Shown in pieces: positions 16,217 to 25,610 of a stretch of 41,873 nt of DNA. The notes beneath the pieces were generated by a model. That model was not told where the DNA came from. It made no database searches and was given only the letters and a program-made list of their open reading frames with translations. The stretch covers positions 1 to 41,873 of the forward strand of contig NZ_JAELTN010000045.1 of assembly GCF_016428855.1 (NCBI RefSeq). The letters are read 5' to 3'. Numbering within the stretch: the first letter of the stretch is position 1; every line of letters starts with the position of its first letter. Source of the stretch: Pedobacter sp. ASV28 (GTDB lineage Bacteria > Bacteroidota > Bacteroidia > Sphingobacteriales > Sphingobacteriaceae). The translations under genes were made by a program, and so were the position numbers.

Positions 16217-16635
16217 CGTCCACGGGATTGTTGCCTATCGATATTTTCGGAAAGCCCCCGTTCAATGAAATCCTCTAAGGAAATGGTCGAATGTTTACCC
16301 ACATTTTGATAGGCAATCGCCCAGCGCAATGCTTCTTCAATGGCACCAGGTCGGCCATCCTGTTGCAATCTGTAAATGTCGAGCAGTATCCTTATTTCCT
16401 TTGGCTCTAATTCCGTCAGTTTTTCCTGAATGCTCGCCAATATCATTTCCTTTGGCAACAGCGACAAAAGGGCACTTATTGGGTAAATTCCCACTACCTC
16501 ATAAGGAAACCGCACCTGCGCTTCGCCTTTTTCATAATCAATTTCCGAGATCAGTCCGATCTGGCCCTGCATGCGTGTCGGATCATTGGTAAGCAGGGGA
16601 TGTACCATAACCGATTTGTTAAACAGTTCTTCCAT
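16213..16635 (-). CDS. ICE accessory protein, paralogue A
   Basis: 140 residues. Shares the build of the next upstream gene: an N-terminal VHPLLTNDPTRMQGQIGLI module (about 11-29), a central helical region and the C-terminal RQQSRGR. The first 60 residues look like a small beta-barrel. The pair is probably an old duplication. Function unknown. The ATGA overlap with the M23 gene suggests coupled expression. Confidence 0.65.
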   Translation of the reverse strand: MEELFNKSVMVHPLLTNDPTRMQGQIGLISEIDYEKGEAQVRFPYEVVGIYPISALLSLLPKEMILASIQEKLTELEPKEIRILLDIYRLQQDGRPGAIEEALRWAIAYQNVGKHSTISLEDFIERGLSENIDRQQSRGR

Positions 16636-16646
16636 AATTCTAAATT

Positions 16647-17075
16647 TTATCGCCCACGGGAGTGGGCAGGTTGTTGTTCCAATTGTTGGCTGTTATCAAT
16701 ACCCAGTTTCTCCTGTAAACTGATTTGGCTGAACTTCCTCGTGACATCGTTTGTAAGGGAAAGTTCCAATGCATTCTTATGTTCTCTCGGATTGGCTGAT
16801 TGCATTTTGAGGCTTATTTCTAAAAGAGTTTTAAAATCGGGCGTAGATAGTTCAGCAACTTTTGAAATGGTATCGCGGTAGATTTCATTCGATTTTCTCA
16901 TGACCATCAAACTATCACTGCTATATAGGCCCTGTACACCATTTCCGAAAGCGAGATACACATCATCTCTTTGGGGATCGACATAGGTTATCATTCCCAA
17001 TTGACCCTGTTTTTGTATGGGATCGTCTAAAAATGGGTGCACCTGTGCGTAGGTGCCAAGGATTTCATTTTCCAT
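16647..17075 (-). CDS. ICE accessory protein, paralogue B
   Basis: 142 residues, paralogous to the following gene: VHPFLDDPIQKQGQLGMITY aligns with its N-terminus, and the tail PAHSRGR matches. Begins 48 bp after the coupling-protein stop. Function unknown; the small conserved N-terminal module followed by helices and an arginine-rich end might be bait for the neighbouring coupling protein (inference). Confidence 0.65.
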   Translation of the reverse strand: MENEILGTYAQVHPFLDDPIQKQGQLGMITYVDPQRDDVYLAFGNGVQGLYSSDSLMVMRKSNEIYRDTISKVAELSTPDFKTLLEISLKMQSANPREHKNALELSLTNDVTRKFSQISLQEKLGIDNSQQLEQQPAHSRGR

Positions 17076-17122
17076 AACTTTAAAATTTTAGGTAGCAAAT
17101 AGATTGTCTTGTACGAAGTCGT

Positions 17123-19162
17123 TTACTTTTTAAAGTCCTGCTTCATCATGCCTTTTGGCTGGGGTATTGATACTGAGGGCTGGGCCGAACGGAACTGCTT
17201 TACCAACTCCTGTACTTCCTGGTTTATCCGGTTAAAGTTCTGTCGGAGAATTTCATCTTTTTTGCCCTTGAAATCATAATAGGTAGGCAGGTCTCGATAA
17301 TGTTGTTCTTCTTTTTTTATCGCCTGAACATCAAGGTTTACCCTGCAGTTGACTGCCGATGAATTAAATTGGCCTGTGTATTTCTCTACTGCATCCGTTG
17401 CCAGCAATCCGACCATTTCACCAGATTTCAATGAGGCGATTTTTCCTGCGGGAATAAGCGGTTCAAGTTTTTCGCTAATTGAGATCGATGTTTTGTTCCT
17501 ATCGATACTAAGGCTCTCGCTTTGCTGTTTCACTTTCCCGAACAGCCGTTCCAGCCAATCAAGGGTATCTTTGTTCTGCACCGATCCAGATAGCACATTT
17601 CCGACCACTGATGTTATGGTTGCTGAGGTTTCTTTTCCATATTGTTGCTGGAACTGTTGAAGGCTCTGAATGCCCAGGACGGTAGCCACTAAATTACTTC
17701 TGGCCTGGCTCAAAACCTGTTCGATACGAAAAATGTATAAGCTAGGAGCCTCATCAATGACCAAACCTACCGGCAAATTGCCTTTGGTATTTACCAATTT
17801 GGTAACCCTGTTCAAAACGACCGAATAACAGGTAGAATTAATGCTCTGCGTAAGCGGATCATTGGCAAGTACCAAAATGGATGGGTTTTTCGGGTCGCTG
17901 ATCTTCAAATCAAAATCATCACCGGAAAATACCCAATAGGTTTCCTTGGTAGCAAGGCGACTAATAAAAATCTTAAGTGTTCCGACCTGGCCTTCCAATT
18001 GGTCGAATGCTCTCGCATTGTAGGCACTTTTGAATGGCGAAAGCAAGGAGATTAGTTCCGGTTCAGAGAAAAGGGTATTAAAAATATCCTCATAGGACAG
18101 ATTGAGAAAAGAAAGTACATGGGGTAGGCTGGAATACCGGCCCCGTTCAAATTGGCTAAAAAAGTAGATACACGCTGAAAGGAAATTTATGGCAGACTGC
18201 GTAAAGAACTGGTCGCTACCGCTTGACTTGTCGCCCTTTTTCAGGGCTTCAACTAATCCCTCCGCCGTTTCTGATGCATCGGCCAACGTTTGCAGATAGG
18301 CCCGCTTCCAAGGGTTTGCCCTTCTGCTTTTTTCGGGATCGTTCAGATTAAGTACATTAAACCCGTAATTGGCGCACCGTCCCTGCTGTTTGGCTAGCAA
18401 ATAATGATGGTAGGCTACCTTTGCAAGGTCGGGATACTTAATATCATATATGCACATGGTAAAAGATTTGGCCAGAAACTGCTTGATAATCGGTATGATT
18501 ACCGAAAATGTCTTCCCACCCCCAGGCACGGAAACCAGCAAAAGTCCCCTGAACAAATTGGACAACGTAATAAATCCATTACGAACCTTGTTCTTATAAT
18601 AAAAGAGCATGGGTATGTTTACAGAATAGGGCGAAACAATGGGCTTTACAGGTTGCATGAATGCCTCGCCTTCGATGTTCCATTTGTCTTTGCCAAGTTT
18701 AGAACTGATCATTTTTGAAACGTTGTCCATCGCTACGTGGATCAGTAACGTACCTAAAAAGGCACTGGCAATATAGGCCAGGTCATACCAATTGGCATTC
18801 ATCAATACAGGCCCTTGTTGCCTGCCCTGGAACCAAGTGCCGGAAAAGAAAATCAACAGCCCAAGTGCCAAAGGGTAAACAATATGGTTCTTTGGATTAA
18901 GGTCTTTCTTTTTCCGGCTGAGGGTACCAACTGAAACTAAGCAGATCAGGGCAAGGGTAAACAGCTTGCTATAAAGCAACTGGTGATAAATTGGTATCCT
19001 TGTAAGTTTTACCGCAAAAAACTGCAATCCAAACTTGTCGTTGGGCATATCCCCAAACAGCTTTTCAGCATAGAAAAACACGAAAATTTCGATAAGCACG
19101 GACAAATAGATACCAAACTGTAGAAACCTGTGCAGGCTCTGCTGTTCTTTTGTTTCTTCCAT
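17123..19162 (-). CDS. VirD4/TraG-type conjugative coupling protein
   Basis: Type IV coupling ATPase, 679 residues from ATG 19162; an alternative ATG at 19201 adds 13 residues but lies on the edge of the terminator. The N-terminus has four membrane helices (two near 15-35 and 65-80, two near 95-145). The ATPase has Walker A PGGGKT (213-218) and Walker B VGLVIDEAPS, with the conserved ATVLGIQSLQQFQQQYG after it. It links the relaxase-DNA complex to the channel. It is preceded by a terminator at 19207-19228, so it needs read-through or its own promoter. Confidence 0.9.
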   Translation of the reverse strand: MEETKEQQSLHRFLQFGIYLSVLIEIFVFFYAEKLFGDMPNDKFGLQFFAVKLTRIPIYHQLLYSKLFTLALICLVSVGTLSRKKKDLNPKNHIVYPLALGLLIFFSGTWFQGRQQGPVLMNANWYDLAYIASAFLGTLLIHVAMDNVSKMISSKLGKDKWNIEGEAFMQPVKPIVSPYSVNIPMLFYYKNKVRNGFITLSNLFRGLLLVSVPGGGKTFSVIIPIIKQFLAKSFTMCIYDIKYPDLAKVAYHHYLLAKQQGRCANYGFNVLNLNDPEKSRRANPWKRAYLQTLADASETAEGLVEALKKGDKSSGSDQFFTQSAINFLSACIYFFSQFERGRYSSLPHVLSFLNLSYEDIFNTLFSEPELISLLSPFKSAYNARAFDQLEGQVGTLKIFISRLATKETYWVFSGDDFDLKISDPKNPSILVLANDPLTQSINSTCYSVVLNRVTKLVNTKGNLPVGLVIDEAPSLYIFRIEQVLSQARSNLVATVLGIQSLQQFQQQYGKETSATITSVVGNVLSGSVQNKDTLDWLERLFGKVKQQSESLSIDRNKTSISISEKLEPLIPAGKIASLKSGEMVGLLATDAVEKYTGQFNSSAVNCRVNLDVQAIKKEEQHYRDLPTYYDFKGKKDEILRQNFNRINQEVQELVKQFRSAQPSVSIPQPKGMMKQDFKK

Positions 19163-19201
19163 AAAGAAATTGTTTTTGGTTCGATCTCGACTAAAGGGCA
19201 T

Positions 19202-19228
19202 AAAAAAACCGCTAGGTCTCTAGCGGTT
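19202..19228 (-). terminator. intrinsic terminator after traN
   Basis: Stem AACCGCTAG / CTAGCGGTT with a 4-nt loop and a run of seven T on the minus strand. It closes the long tra transcript just before the coupling-protein gene. Confidence 0.85.
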
Positions 19229-19247
19229 AATTGTAAAAGATGCCTTT

Positions 19248-20090
19248 TTAAAAGCTGTCGGCCCGTAGAATATCGCCATACTTCAGTTTGAGGGTTAGCA
19301 TCCTGCCTGAAAGTTGTTTTTCCGTAAGTTCGATGTTCATTACCTTGTTCCCTGGGAATGTGGCCTTTTTAATTACATAAATATTCCTGTAATGCTTTTT
19401 GAAGCTCTGAATATTGTAAAGTTGCCATACGGGTTTGACTTCTACCGATTGGACGTTTGTCGCTTTGGTAATTTTCTTATCATCAATCTTGAAGCGCTGT
19501 TCGTCAATCTGATAAGAAAGATTAGTATCATTGAAATAGCTTATGTCAAGGAAAACATAATCTCCGGCAGTAAAAACATTGTTCAATCTTGCTTGAATGC
19601 CAAAGTCTTTCGCACTCCTTTTTGGTCGGCCAATTTTCGCTTCCATCATTCGCACTGCATAGGCTTGCATTTCTTTTGATGTCAAGCTCATGCCGGGAAT
19701 ATCCAAAGGCCTGGAATGTTCAGGCAAAATATTGATCTGCGCCAAAAACGGAAAGGTAGGGTTATCAATAAAATGCAGGTTGTACTGTGCAATAAAACTT
19801 TCTCCTACAATGGTCACGATGCCAAGGTATTCACCAGCCGATTTAAAGGCTTGGATGGTATCAGGCTTCATTTTTAGCCTGAGCAGATTTTTTAAGGGCA
19901 GATCGCCTGCAACTGCATGGGAAGTAATATCTACATACTGGATATTCTCCGGAGAAATAAAATGTATGGAATTGCTTCCAGTGATAAAAATATCGGGTAG
20001 CGATGTACTTTTGGTTCCCGCTGACTGCTGGGCAAAAAGCAATTGGCCGAAGCATAGTACGGCCATCAAAAAGACGATGAATCTCTTCAT
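19248..20090 (-). CDS. traN: conjugative transposon protein TraN (DUF4138)
   Basis: 280 residues, signal peptide at 1-20, then a beta-rich protein of the DUF4138/TraN family, functionally equivalent to VirB9 of other type IV systems. Typical segments are LPDIFITGSNSIHFISPENIQYVDIT near the N-terminus, VMNIELTEKQLSGRMLTLKLKYGDIL at the end and FLDISYFNDTNLSY between them. Expected in the periplasm as part of the outer-membrane core together with TraM. Last gene of the tra run, 12 bp after traM. Confidence 0.88.
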   Translation of the reverse strand: MKRFIVFLMAVLCFGQLLFAQQSAGTKSTSLPDIFITGSNSIHFISPENIQYVDITSHAVAGDLPLKNLLRLKMKPDTIQAFKSAGEYLGIVTIVGESFIAQYNLHFIDNPTFPFLAQINILPEHSRPLDIPGMSLTSKEMQAYAVRMMEAKIGRPKRSAKDFGIQARLNNVFTAGDYVFLDISYFNDTNLSYQIDEQRFKIDDKKITKATNVQSVEVKPVWQLYNIQSFKKHYRNIYVIKKATFPGNKVMNIELTEKQLSGRMLTLKLKYGDILRADSF

Positions 20091-20102
20091 AACGGATTAT
20101 GT

Positions 20103-21329
20103 TTAGTATGAATTTTGTTTCTGTTTTAGTTCTTCTGGATCGATCAGGTAGACCTGGGTATCGTATTTCAGCTTGGCCTTATTGCTCCGAATGAGCTTTC
20201 CAACGGCAGTAGTGGTTGACTGGAACATCTTTTGGAGCATGCTCATAACAAGCTGATTGTTGTTTTCTGCCTGTTGCTGGATGGTCATTCCCTGACTTGC
20301 ATCTGTGCCCAGCACTTTTGTGAACTCCCTAAAGGCGGATGCCGGAACATAAAGACCGGGCAAACCGTCATTGTCGTATACTTCAAGCCTCACAGGTAAT
20401 ATGTTATTGTTGTAAAAAATGGAACTGATCATCAGATTTACCCTTTGGCTTGTAAAGCCCGAGATTTGCGCATATAAATATGTTCCTTTTTTTATGAGAA
20501 ACTTGCCAGCGTTAATGTCATCGAGTAATCTTATGCGAAGCCGTGAACCTGAATAGCCAGTAATGCTCTGATCTACTATGGCCCTAATGGGGCTTTCTTC
20601 TGTGGCCGGCAAGATTGTATTAAAATATTCTGCAGAAATAGGGCTTTTGGAAACCTTTAGCTTTTTTTGGCTCTTCCGCTCATGCTCTGCCAAGGCCATT
20701 GCCTTGTTTTTTTCCTGTTCAGCCTTGTATTCGGGATCGTTGGCTTTTCCCATACTGTCGATCAGGGCCATTTGTTCACGGAATATTTTCATAGGGTCGG
20801 TTTGAGCTGAACCGCCAGGCTGGGCATGGCCATTACCATTTGAAGACGACTGTTGTTGTTTTAATTTTGAAAGCGCAACTGCCAAATCGCGATCTGCATC
20901 GTAGCCATTCGTATTGTTTCTTTTGGGTATAGCATCGGAAAAAGAAGTCTTTGGCCTTTGAGTGGAAACACTTGCGGTGCCAAACTTCCTCTTCATTTCG
21001 CTGTCAATACTGTCTAGCATACGCTTTTCTCTCTGGTTGTACAGATCTGGCATTTGTTGCCTTATGGCCTGCTCTTCTCCAATTCCGCCAACGGCCGTAT
21101 AACCATCAGCATCTTTAAACTGCTTGCGATAGGCATCGAGCTTGTCTTCAATTCCCTTCTTTTTTACGCCATCTGAAACATCCGCCAAATTCTCCTGCAA
21201 TGCGTTGCCTTTTTCTGTTATTGGCGCTTCTTTCCCAAAACTGCTTTTCCACGAGTAAAAAAGCAGGCATAGAAAGGGAAACAATATGAGCGGAACCATA
21301 TAGCGCGGTTTCTTAATATCAATTCTCAT
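20103..21329 (-). CDS. traM: conjugative transposon protein TraM
   Basis: 408 residues, one N-terminal membrane helix (about 11-28, MVPLILFPFLCLLFYSW), a long polar Q/N/S-rich linker, and a C-terminal beta domain from about 225 with IRAIVDQSITGYSGSRLRIRL and GTYLYAQISGFTSQR, like the VirB10/TraM channel subunit. It spans the periplasm and bridges inner and outer membrane. Sits between the TraL-position gene and traN as in other Bacteroidetes elements. Confidence 0.88.
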   Translation of the reverse strand: MRIDIKKPRYMVPLILFPFLCLLFYSWKSSFGKEAPITEKGNALQENLADVSDGVKKKGIEDKLDAYRKQFKDADGYTAVGGIGEEQAIRQQMPDLYNQREKRMLDSIDSEMKRKFGTASVSTQRPKTSFSDAIPKRNNTNGYDADRDLAVALSKLKQQQSSSNGNGHAQPGGSAQTDPMKIFREQMALIDSMGKANDPEYKAEQEKNKAMALAEHERKSQKKLKVSKSPISAEYFNTILPATEESPIRAIVDQSITGYSGSRLRIRLLDDINAGKFLIKKGTYLYAQISGFTSQRVNLMISSIFYNNNILPVRLEVYDNDGLPGLYVPASAFREFTKVLGTDASQGMTIQQQAENNNQLVMSMLQKMFQSTTTAVGKLIRSNKAKLKYDTQVYLIDPEELKQKQNSY

Positions 21330-21340
21330 AACTTTTCGGT

Positions 21341-21757
21341 TTACTTTACGTTTAACTGTTTATGGATGGCCTCCAATTGCATAATAGCATCCTTTACCAT
21401 TGCGCTATCTGCGCCGGTAAGACTATCCTTATGCAATATGGTATTGACCTGGTTTTGCAGGGCCAGCACACTTTTTAAAGACTGCCCCGCATCCATTATT
21501 TGCCCAAACCCGTCGGCTACGGGCGATGTTGCGTTTGTTGGCGCAAGCACTGGCTTCTCCCTTTTTACCCGCATTACTGTAAAGGCAAGCACTCCCGAAA
21601 CCAGCATGCAGGCAAGCATGCCCGAAAATATCGGTTTGGGATACCGTGCGCAGATACAGGCGAACCAATTGCCAAAGCGGGAAAAATAGGTTGCAAACTC
21701 TTTTGCTATCTCGCCAAAAAGAGCTTTTTTAGGTTTAAAATGAGTTTTTCTGAACAT
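21341..21757 (-). CDS. small membrane protein at the TraL position
   Basis: 138 residues with one membrane helix (PIFSGMLACMLVSGVLAFTVM, about 43-63), an N-terminal basic cytoplasmic part and a coiled-coil-like periplasmic C-terminus. Overlaps traK by 23 bp. By position it corresponds to TraL of CTnDOT-like elements; sequence alone does not prove it. Confidence 0.65.
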   Translation of the reverse strand: MFRKTHFKPKKALFGEIAKEFATYFSRFGNWFACICARYPKPIFSGMLACMLVSGVLAFTVMRVKREKPVLAPTNATSPVADGFGQIMDAGQSLKSVLALQNQVNTILHKDSLTGADSAMVKDAIMQLEAIHKQLNVK

Positions 21758-22355
21758 TTTCGAGGTCTTTGTTTTCCAATGTTTTCCAACGCGTAATCAG
21801 CACTGCGTGGGGATTATTGTCGGATCGTATATCAAGGTCTTTGAGGTAACCTTCTGTAACAAGAGATCGTATGATTGCCGAACTTCTTCGGTCAATTTTT
21901 TGTTTCCCGTAATAACGAAAATACTTTCGAGCTTCATCGACTACGATGCTATCGGTCTGAATGGTCAGTACCGCGCTAGATGAAAGTATCGAATTGAAAA
22001 AGCCCTTCTCCTTTAGATTATTGTATTGGAGCGCACCACTTTCGTCAATAAGGTACATGGCCCTTTTCATCTGATATTCGATAAACTTGTCATCAGGGCT
22101 CAGCGAAAAGAATAGCCCATGAAATAGATTGATGTGCGAGCGGTATTCTGCACCCCGGTTAAGCTGGACACTCGTCTGCCTAGCAAGCAACGGAACGCTG
22201 TTGGCATCGAGTACATAAATGTTCTTCCTTGCTTCTGCAACTTGCCTGTAGGCAAAAAACGTTACTATTAGAACAATAACAGCCGTTAGGATAAAGCTAC
22301 CTGCAGAAAGAAAAGTAGCCAGGCGGATTTTGGTTTCAATGTTTCTGATAATCAT
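21735..22355 (-). CDS. traK: conjugative transposon protein TraK (VirB8-like)
   Basis: 206 residues, bitopic: a membrane helix at about 11-35, then a periplasmic domain. Marker segments are YVLDANSVPLLARQTSVQLNRGAEYRSHINLFH and ARKYFRYYGKQ, typical of TraK of Bacteroidetes conjugative transposons. It assembles the inner-membrane part of the channel. The start overlaps the traJ stop by one base. Confidence 0.9.
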   Translation of the reverse strand: MIIRNIETKIRLATFLSAGSFILTAVIVLIVTFFAYRQVAEARKNIYVLDANSVPLLARQTSVQLNRGAEYRSHINLFHGLFFSLSPDDKFIEYQMKRAMYLIDESGALQYNNLKEKGFFNSILSSSAVLTIQTDSIVVDEARKYFRYYGKQKIDRRSSAIIRSLVTEGYLKDLDIRSDNNPHAVLITRWKTLENKDLENVQKNSF

Positions 22356-23491
22356 TATTTCATCATTCTAGTTATCATCCTGGATAAATTGGTGGCGCCT
22401 CGGCCCATTGTTGAAGTAGCAGAGCTGATGCCCGATGTGGATACGATCCAAGTACTGATGCTAGGTACTGTTAGCATGGTCAGGCCCCCGATTAGAAATG
22501 TTCCGATAACCATTCCGAACGAAAGCACCCCGTTACTTGCAAACCATCCCAATTTTTCGAGGCTTTCGCCGGAAGTCTCTACCAATTCTTTATACCTGCT
22601 GATCTCGGCTTCCAGGGCAAAGTGCTGGAACAACGACGCTACATAAAGTACCAGGTATCCTATACCGGCATAAAGGTTAACCGAAATAAAACGTGCGACC
22701 CATGTACTAAAACTGTCCCTAAACGCGGGAATAATGCTGATGGCAACTGAAAACGGCCCCAATATGATCAGGATTGTCGAAAATATAATCTGGATGATGA
22801 AAATAACGTAAACACAAATACGCAGGAACCAAAGTGCCAGCGTTTCGAGAAGTGAAGTAACCAAAAGCTGAAAGCCAACCTGCATACGGTTCCGAAGCTC
22901 GACAATTGGGTTCCAAACTTCGGCAAATCCTTCTTTTACGCTGGATTTTACACTTTCCCAGGCATTTTCGTACCACGTATCGGCCTCCTGCTTGGCCGTT
23001 TCCGTTTGGGCCTGAACGGTAAGCAGTTGATCGGCTACCTGAACCATCAATTGTGCCCTTTCCATCCTTAGGTTGTTAATCTGGATTTGGCTACTATTAA
23101 ACATGGCCTCGGTCTTGTTTGCAATAATATTGGTTGGAAAGGCGACGGTTCGGGTAAAAGCTGACCACCATAGAATTATCATTATCAGGCCAAATGGTCG
23201 AAGCAGGGGCATCACTTCCATTTTTTTGTCGCCTGACATCATTTCATAGGATTTAATGGCAAAAAAAATCAGCATGAATATGGCGGACAGTGCCTGGGCA
23301 TCGGCAATAAAGGCATCATAATGTGTCCAAATAGTGTTTTTCATTTTTGTTAGAAAGTGCATCATACCCTCTTCGTAGACCCCATTGCCCTGCAAAAAAT
23401 TAAAGGTCTTTTTAAAGTTGTCCGGCACACTGCCTGAACCTGATTGCACAAAAAAACCGGCTGTGCCGGTTATCAAAGTTGTTGCGTTCAT
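22355..23491 (-). CDS. traJ: conjugative transposon protein TraJ (VirB6-like)
   Basis: 378 residues with at least five hydrophobic segments (near 60, 95, 210-235, 245-265 and 320-345), the pattern of TraJ polytopic inner-membrane proteins. The section ILGPFSVAISIIPAFRDSFSTWVARFISVN is the most recognisable part. Forms the inner-membrane pore. Eight bp from the upstream TraI-position gene. Confidence 0.88.
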   Translation of the reverse strand: MNATTLITGTAGFFVQSGSGSVPDNFKKTFNFLQGNGVYEEGMMHFLTKMKNTIWTHYDAFIADAQALSAIFMLIFFAIKSYEMMSGDKKMEVMPLLRPFGLIMIILWWSAFTRTVAFPTNIIANKTEAMFNSSQIQINNLRMERAQLMVQVADQLLTVQAQTETAKQEADTWYENAWESVKSSVKEGFAEVWNPIVELRNRMQVGFQLLVTSLLETLALWFLRICVYVIFIIQIIFSTILIILGPFSVAISIIPAFRDSFSTWVARFISVNLYAGIGYLVLYVASLFQHFALEAEISRYKELVETSGESLEKLGWFASNGVLSFGMVIGTFLIGGLTMLTVPSISTWIVSTSGISSATSTMGRGATNLSRMITRMMK

Positions 23492-23499
23492 TTTTGTGT

Positions 23500-24279
23500 T
23501 TAAAGTTTTGATTTTGCCAAAATATCATCGGCTATTTGTTTGTCTGTTCGATAGCCGTTGCCAGGTATGATTGGTTGTTCCCTTGATCTGATCCTTGATG
23601 CAGTTTCGTTCAGGCCCAGGAATTTGCGGGCATATTGGCGTTTGGCCTCCCAGGATGCCGAAAGTTTTCGGTATTCCAAGAAAAGACGGTGGTAGGCAAT
23701 TATCCTAGCCCCCCTGTCCATTGTCGCATTTTGTGCGCCTTCAAGCCTTTCCCGGATACCCGAGGCTTCTTCTCGGTACCAATCATAAACCCCTGTACGC
23801 ACTAAATAATCCCTTTCCTTTGCAGGGATACCGTTAAGCAAGTCGTTTCCCTGCTGGCTTAGTAGCGGTTCAAACTCATGTCTGTAGTAAAGTTGCCACA
23901 AAGGATCTACCGTACTGAAAACAGCAGAATAGTTTACCGCCTCTGTTACTGCGGTATTTTTTAATGTATCGGAATGTAGTTTATATCCGTTGGTAGACCC
24001 CTGCATTGCGGCGACCAGGGCAAGGCGTTGAGTTTGGGGGCCAACGGGACCAAGAGGGCGCAAATCTTTTTTTGGGTAGTCGGGATGCCATGCCCAGGTA
24101 AGCCAGTATTCGGGATTAAGCCCCAAAAAACCACTTGTTGGCGTGAACTTTTTTCTGTCCCACTGCTTAAATACCATGCGCTCCTGCTGATTGGTGATAT
24201 GTTTATCCCTGATCGGGCGCTGGCCAAATGATTGGAAAAACATGCTGATAAATAGAATGGCTAAAACTTGCTTTTTCAT
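23500..24279 (-). CDS. secreted protein at TraI position, divergent
   Basis: 259 residues, signal peptide at 1-19 (MKKQVLAILFISMFFQSFG). The N-terminal half with GLNPEYWLTWAWHPDYPKKDLRPLGP is not in the three neighbours, but the last 15 residues, TDKQIADDILAKSKL, match their shared tail. It may be a fusion or a strongly diverged sibling. Likely periplasmic VirB5-like or adaptor subunit of the channel; no family named. Confidence 0.7.
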   Translation of the reverse strand: MKKQVLAILFISMFFQSFGQRPIRDKHITNQQERMVFKQWDRKKFTPTSGFLGLNPEYWLTWAWHPDYPKKDLRPLGPVGPQTQRLALVAAMQGSTNGYKLHSDTLKNTAVTEAVNYSAVFSTVDPLWQLYYRHEFEPLLSQQGNDLLNGIPAKERDYLVRTGVYDWYREEASGIRERLEGAQNATMDRGARIIAYHRLFLEYRKLSASWEAKRQYARKFLGLNETASRIRSREQPIIPGNGYRTDKQIADDILAKSKL

Positions 24280-24282
24280 TTT

Positions 24283-24954
24283 TTAGTTTTTTAAATGTTT
24301 TATGTTGTCTATGATTTCACCTGAAATTCGCAGGTCTTGGTTAATGAAGTCCCGAAACGGATTGGCGGTTTTCAGCACTCCGTTCATTTTGGCCCAATAC
24401 ATGGACTTGGCCATGCTGAAGCAAAGCGCCCTTATGACTTTTAATTCGAGTGTTATTTTGCGCAACAATGCTTCGCGCTTTTCATAGTCCATAAGGATAT
24501 TGTTTCCCTCCCGCAAAACAAACCCGGAAACTTCGCTTACCAGGTTTATCCCCCTGCTCTTCATTTGGCGGGCTACATCCTCGGCAAAAAGCAACAGATA
24601 GGGGTCTGCCTGGGCAATGGAGATCATCGCATTGCTTTCCCGTATGATTTCACCGCTTATCTCCGCAATCTGTGTTAAGGCAATCCCACTTTTGAGCGCA
24701 TGGTTAACCTGCACAAGCGAATTTCGGATAAGGGTTTGGACTACAACAACAGCACCGATATTCAGGTTAATATCTTCCAGTCTGCTGTTTATGGTATTCA
24801 AATAACTATTATGGGTGTTTTCAGCCCCAAGACGCACCGCCCCATTCTCGTTGACAATGCTGAAATGGTTTCTGTCAAAAACGATCCGCTGGCCAAGCGC
24901 AATGCTTGTTCCGGCTACCGATAAAAACATTGCAATAAATATGATCTGTCTCAT
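24283..24954 (-). CDS. secreted TraI-position paralogue 1
   Basis: 223 residues, signal peptide at 1-21. Mostly helical, with conserved blocks shared with the next two genes: IAEISGEIIRESNAMISIAQADPYLLLFAE, SEVSGFVLREGNNILMDYEKREALLRKI and the tail FINQDLRISGEIIDNIK. Three in-line copies point to tandem duplication. Probably a periplasmic, possibly pilus-tip (VirB5-like) subunit. Joined to the next gene by a one-base overlap. Confidence 0.7.
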   Translation of the reverse strand: MRQIIFIAMFLSVAGTSIALGQRIVFDRNHFSIVNENGAVRLGAENTHNSYLNTINSRLEDINLNIGAVVVVQTLIRNSLVQVNHALKSGIALTQIAEISGEIIRESNAMISIAQADPYLLLFAEDVARQMKSRGINLVSEVSGFVLREGNNILMDYEKREALLRKITLELKVIRALCFSMAKSMYWAKMNGVLKTANPFRDFINQDLRISGEIIDNIKHLKN

Positions 24955-25610
24955 CAGTTCGGGCCTTTTAGGATTTTTGCATTTCTGATTATATCATCGA
25001 CCAGCTGTTTATCTTTCTCGATAAAGTTTTTGAACGGATCGATTGATCTTTTATAGTTCGCCTGTTGCATACAGATAGCCAGCCCTTTGCTTGCCCCTTC
25101 GATCAGCCGAAGTTCTGTGAGTGCATGGGAGAAAAGAATTTTCCGGTCGCTTGCCTTCATTTGGTTGATCTCGCCGATGCTCAATGCTATACCGGCAATG
25201 TAATTGCCAAGCATTCTCGCCCGGTCTACAAGATCGATTTCGGTCTGTACGGCAATGGCAATTAGCAGGGGATTGTCTTTGGCCACGTTGTAGATTATGC
25301 CCTGCTGTCTGATGATTTCGGATAGCAGGGGGCTTGCTTCTAAACCAATCTGTGCAAGGTCTATCGCCAGGCCAACGGTATGGAAACGGCTTTGCAGTTC
25401 GCGATACTTGGCCCTTAGTTTCCCCATTTGGGTTTTGTTTACCTCTTCGTGAGCAGAGGCAACGGCCTGCCTGTTCCTTGCCTCATTCTGCCTGCTATGC
25501 TCGCTTTTGCTTTCTGCTACAAGCTGGTGCAACAGCTCGACGTTCAATTGAGAAAAGGCATTTATATTGGCACCAACAAACAGGCAGGCCAGTAACATTA
25601 ACTTTTTCAT
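24954..25610 (-). CDS. secreted TraI-position paralogue 2
   Basis: 218 residues, signal peptide MKKLMLLACLFVGANINAFS. The least similar of the three in the middle: it lacks the VLxEG block, but keeps the EIxxQxxIxxxAxxxPLLIAIA region and the tail FIEKDKQLVDDIIRNAKIL. Overlaps the upstream copy by 4 bp. Confidence 0.7.
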   Translation of the reverse strand: MKKLMLLACLFVGANINAFSQLNVELLHQLVAESKSEHSRQNEARNRQAVASAHEEVNKTQMGKLRAKYRELQSRFHTVGLAIDLAQIGLEASPLLSEIIRQQGIIYNVAKDNPLLIAIAVQTEIDLVDRARMLGNYIAGIALSIGEINQMKASDRKILFSHALTELRLIEGASKGLAICMQQANYKRSIDPFKNFIEKDKQLVDDIIRNAKILKGPN

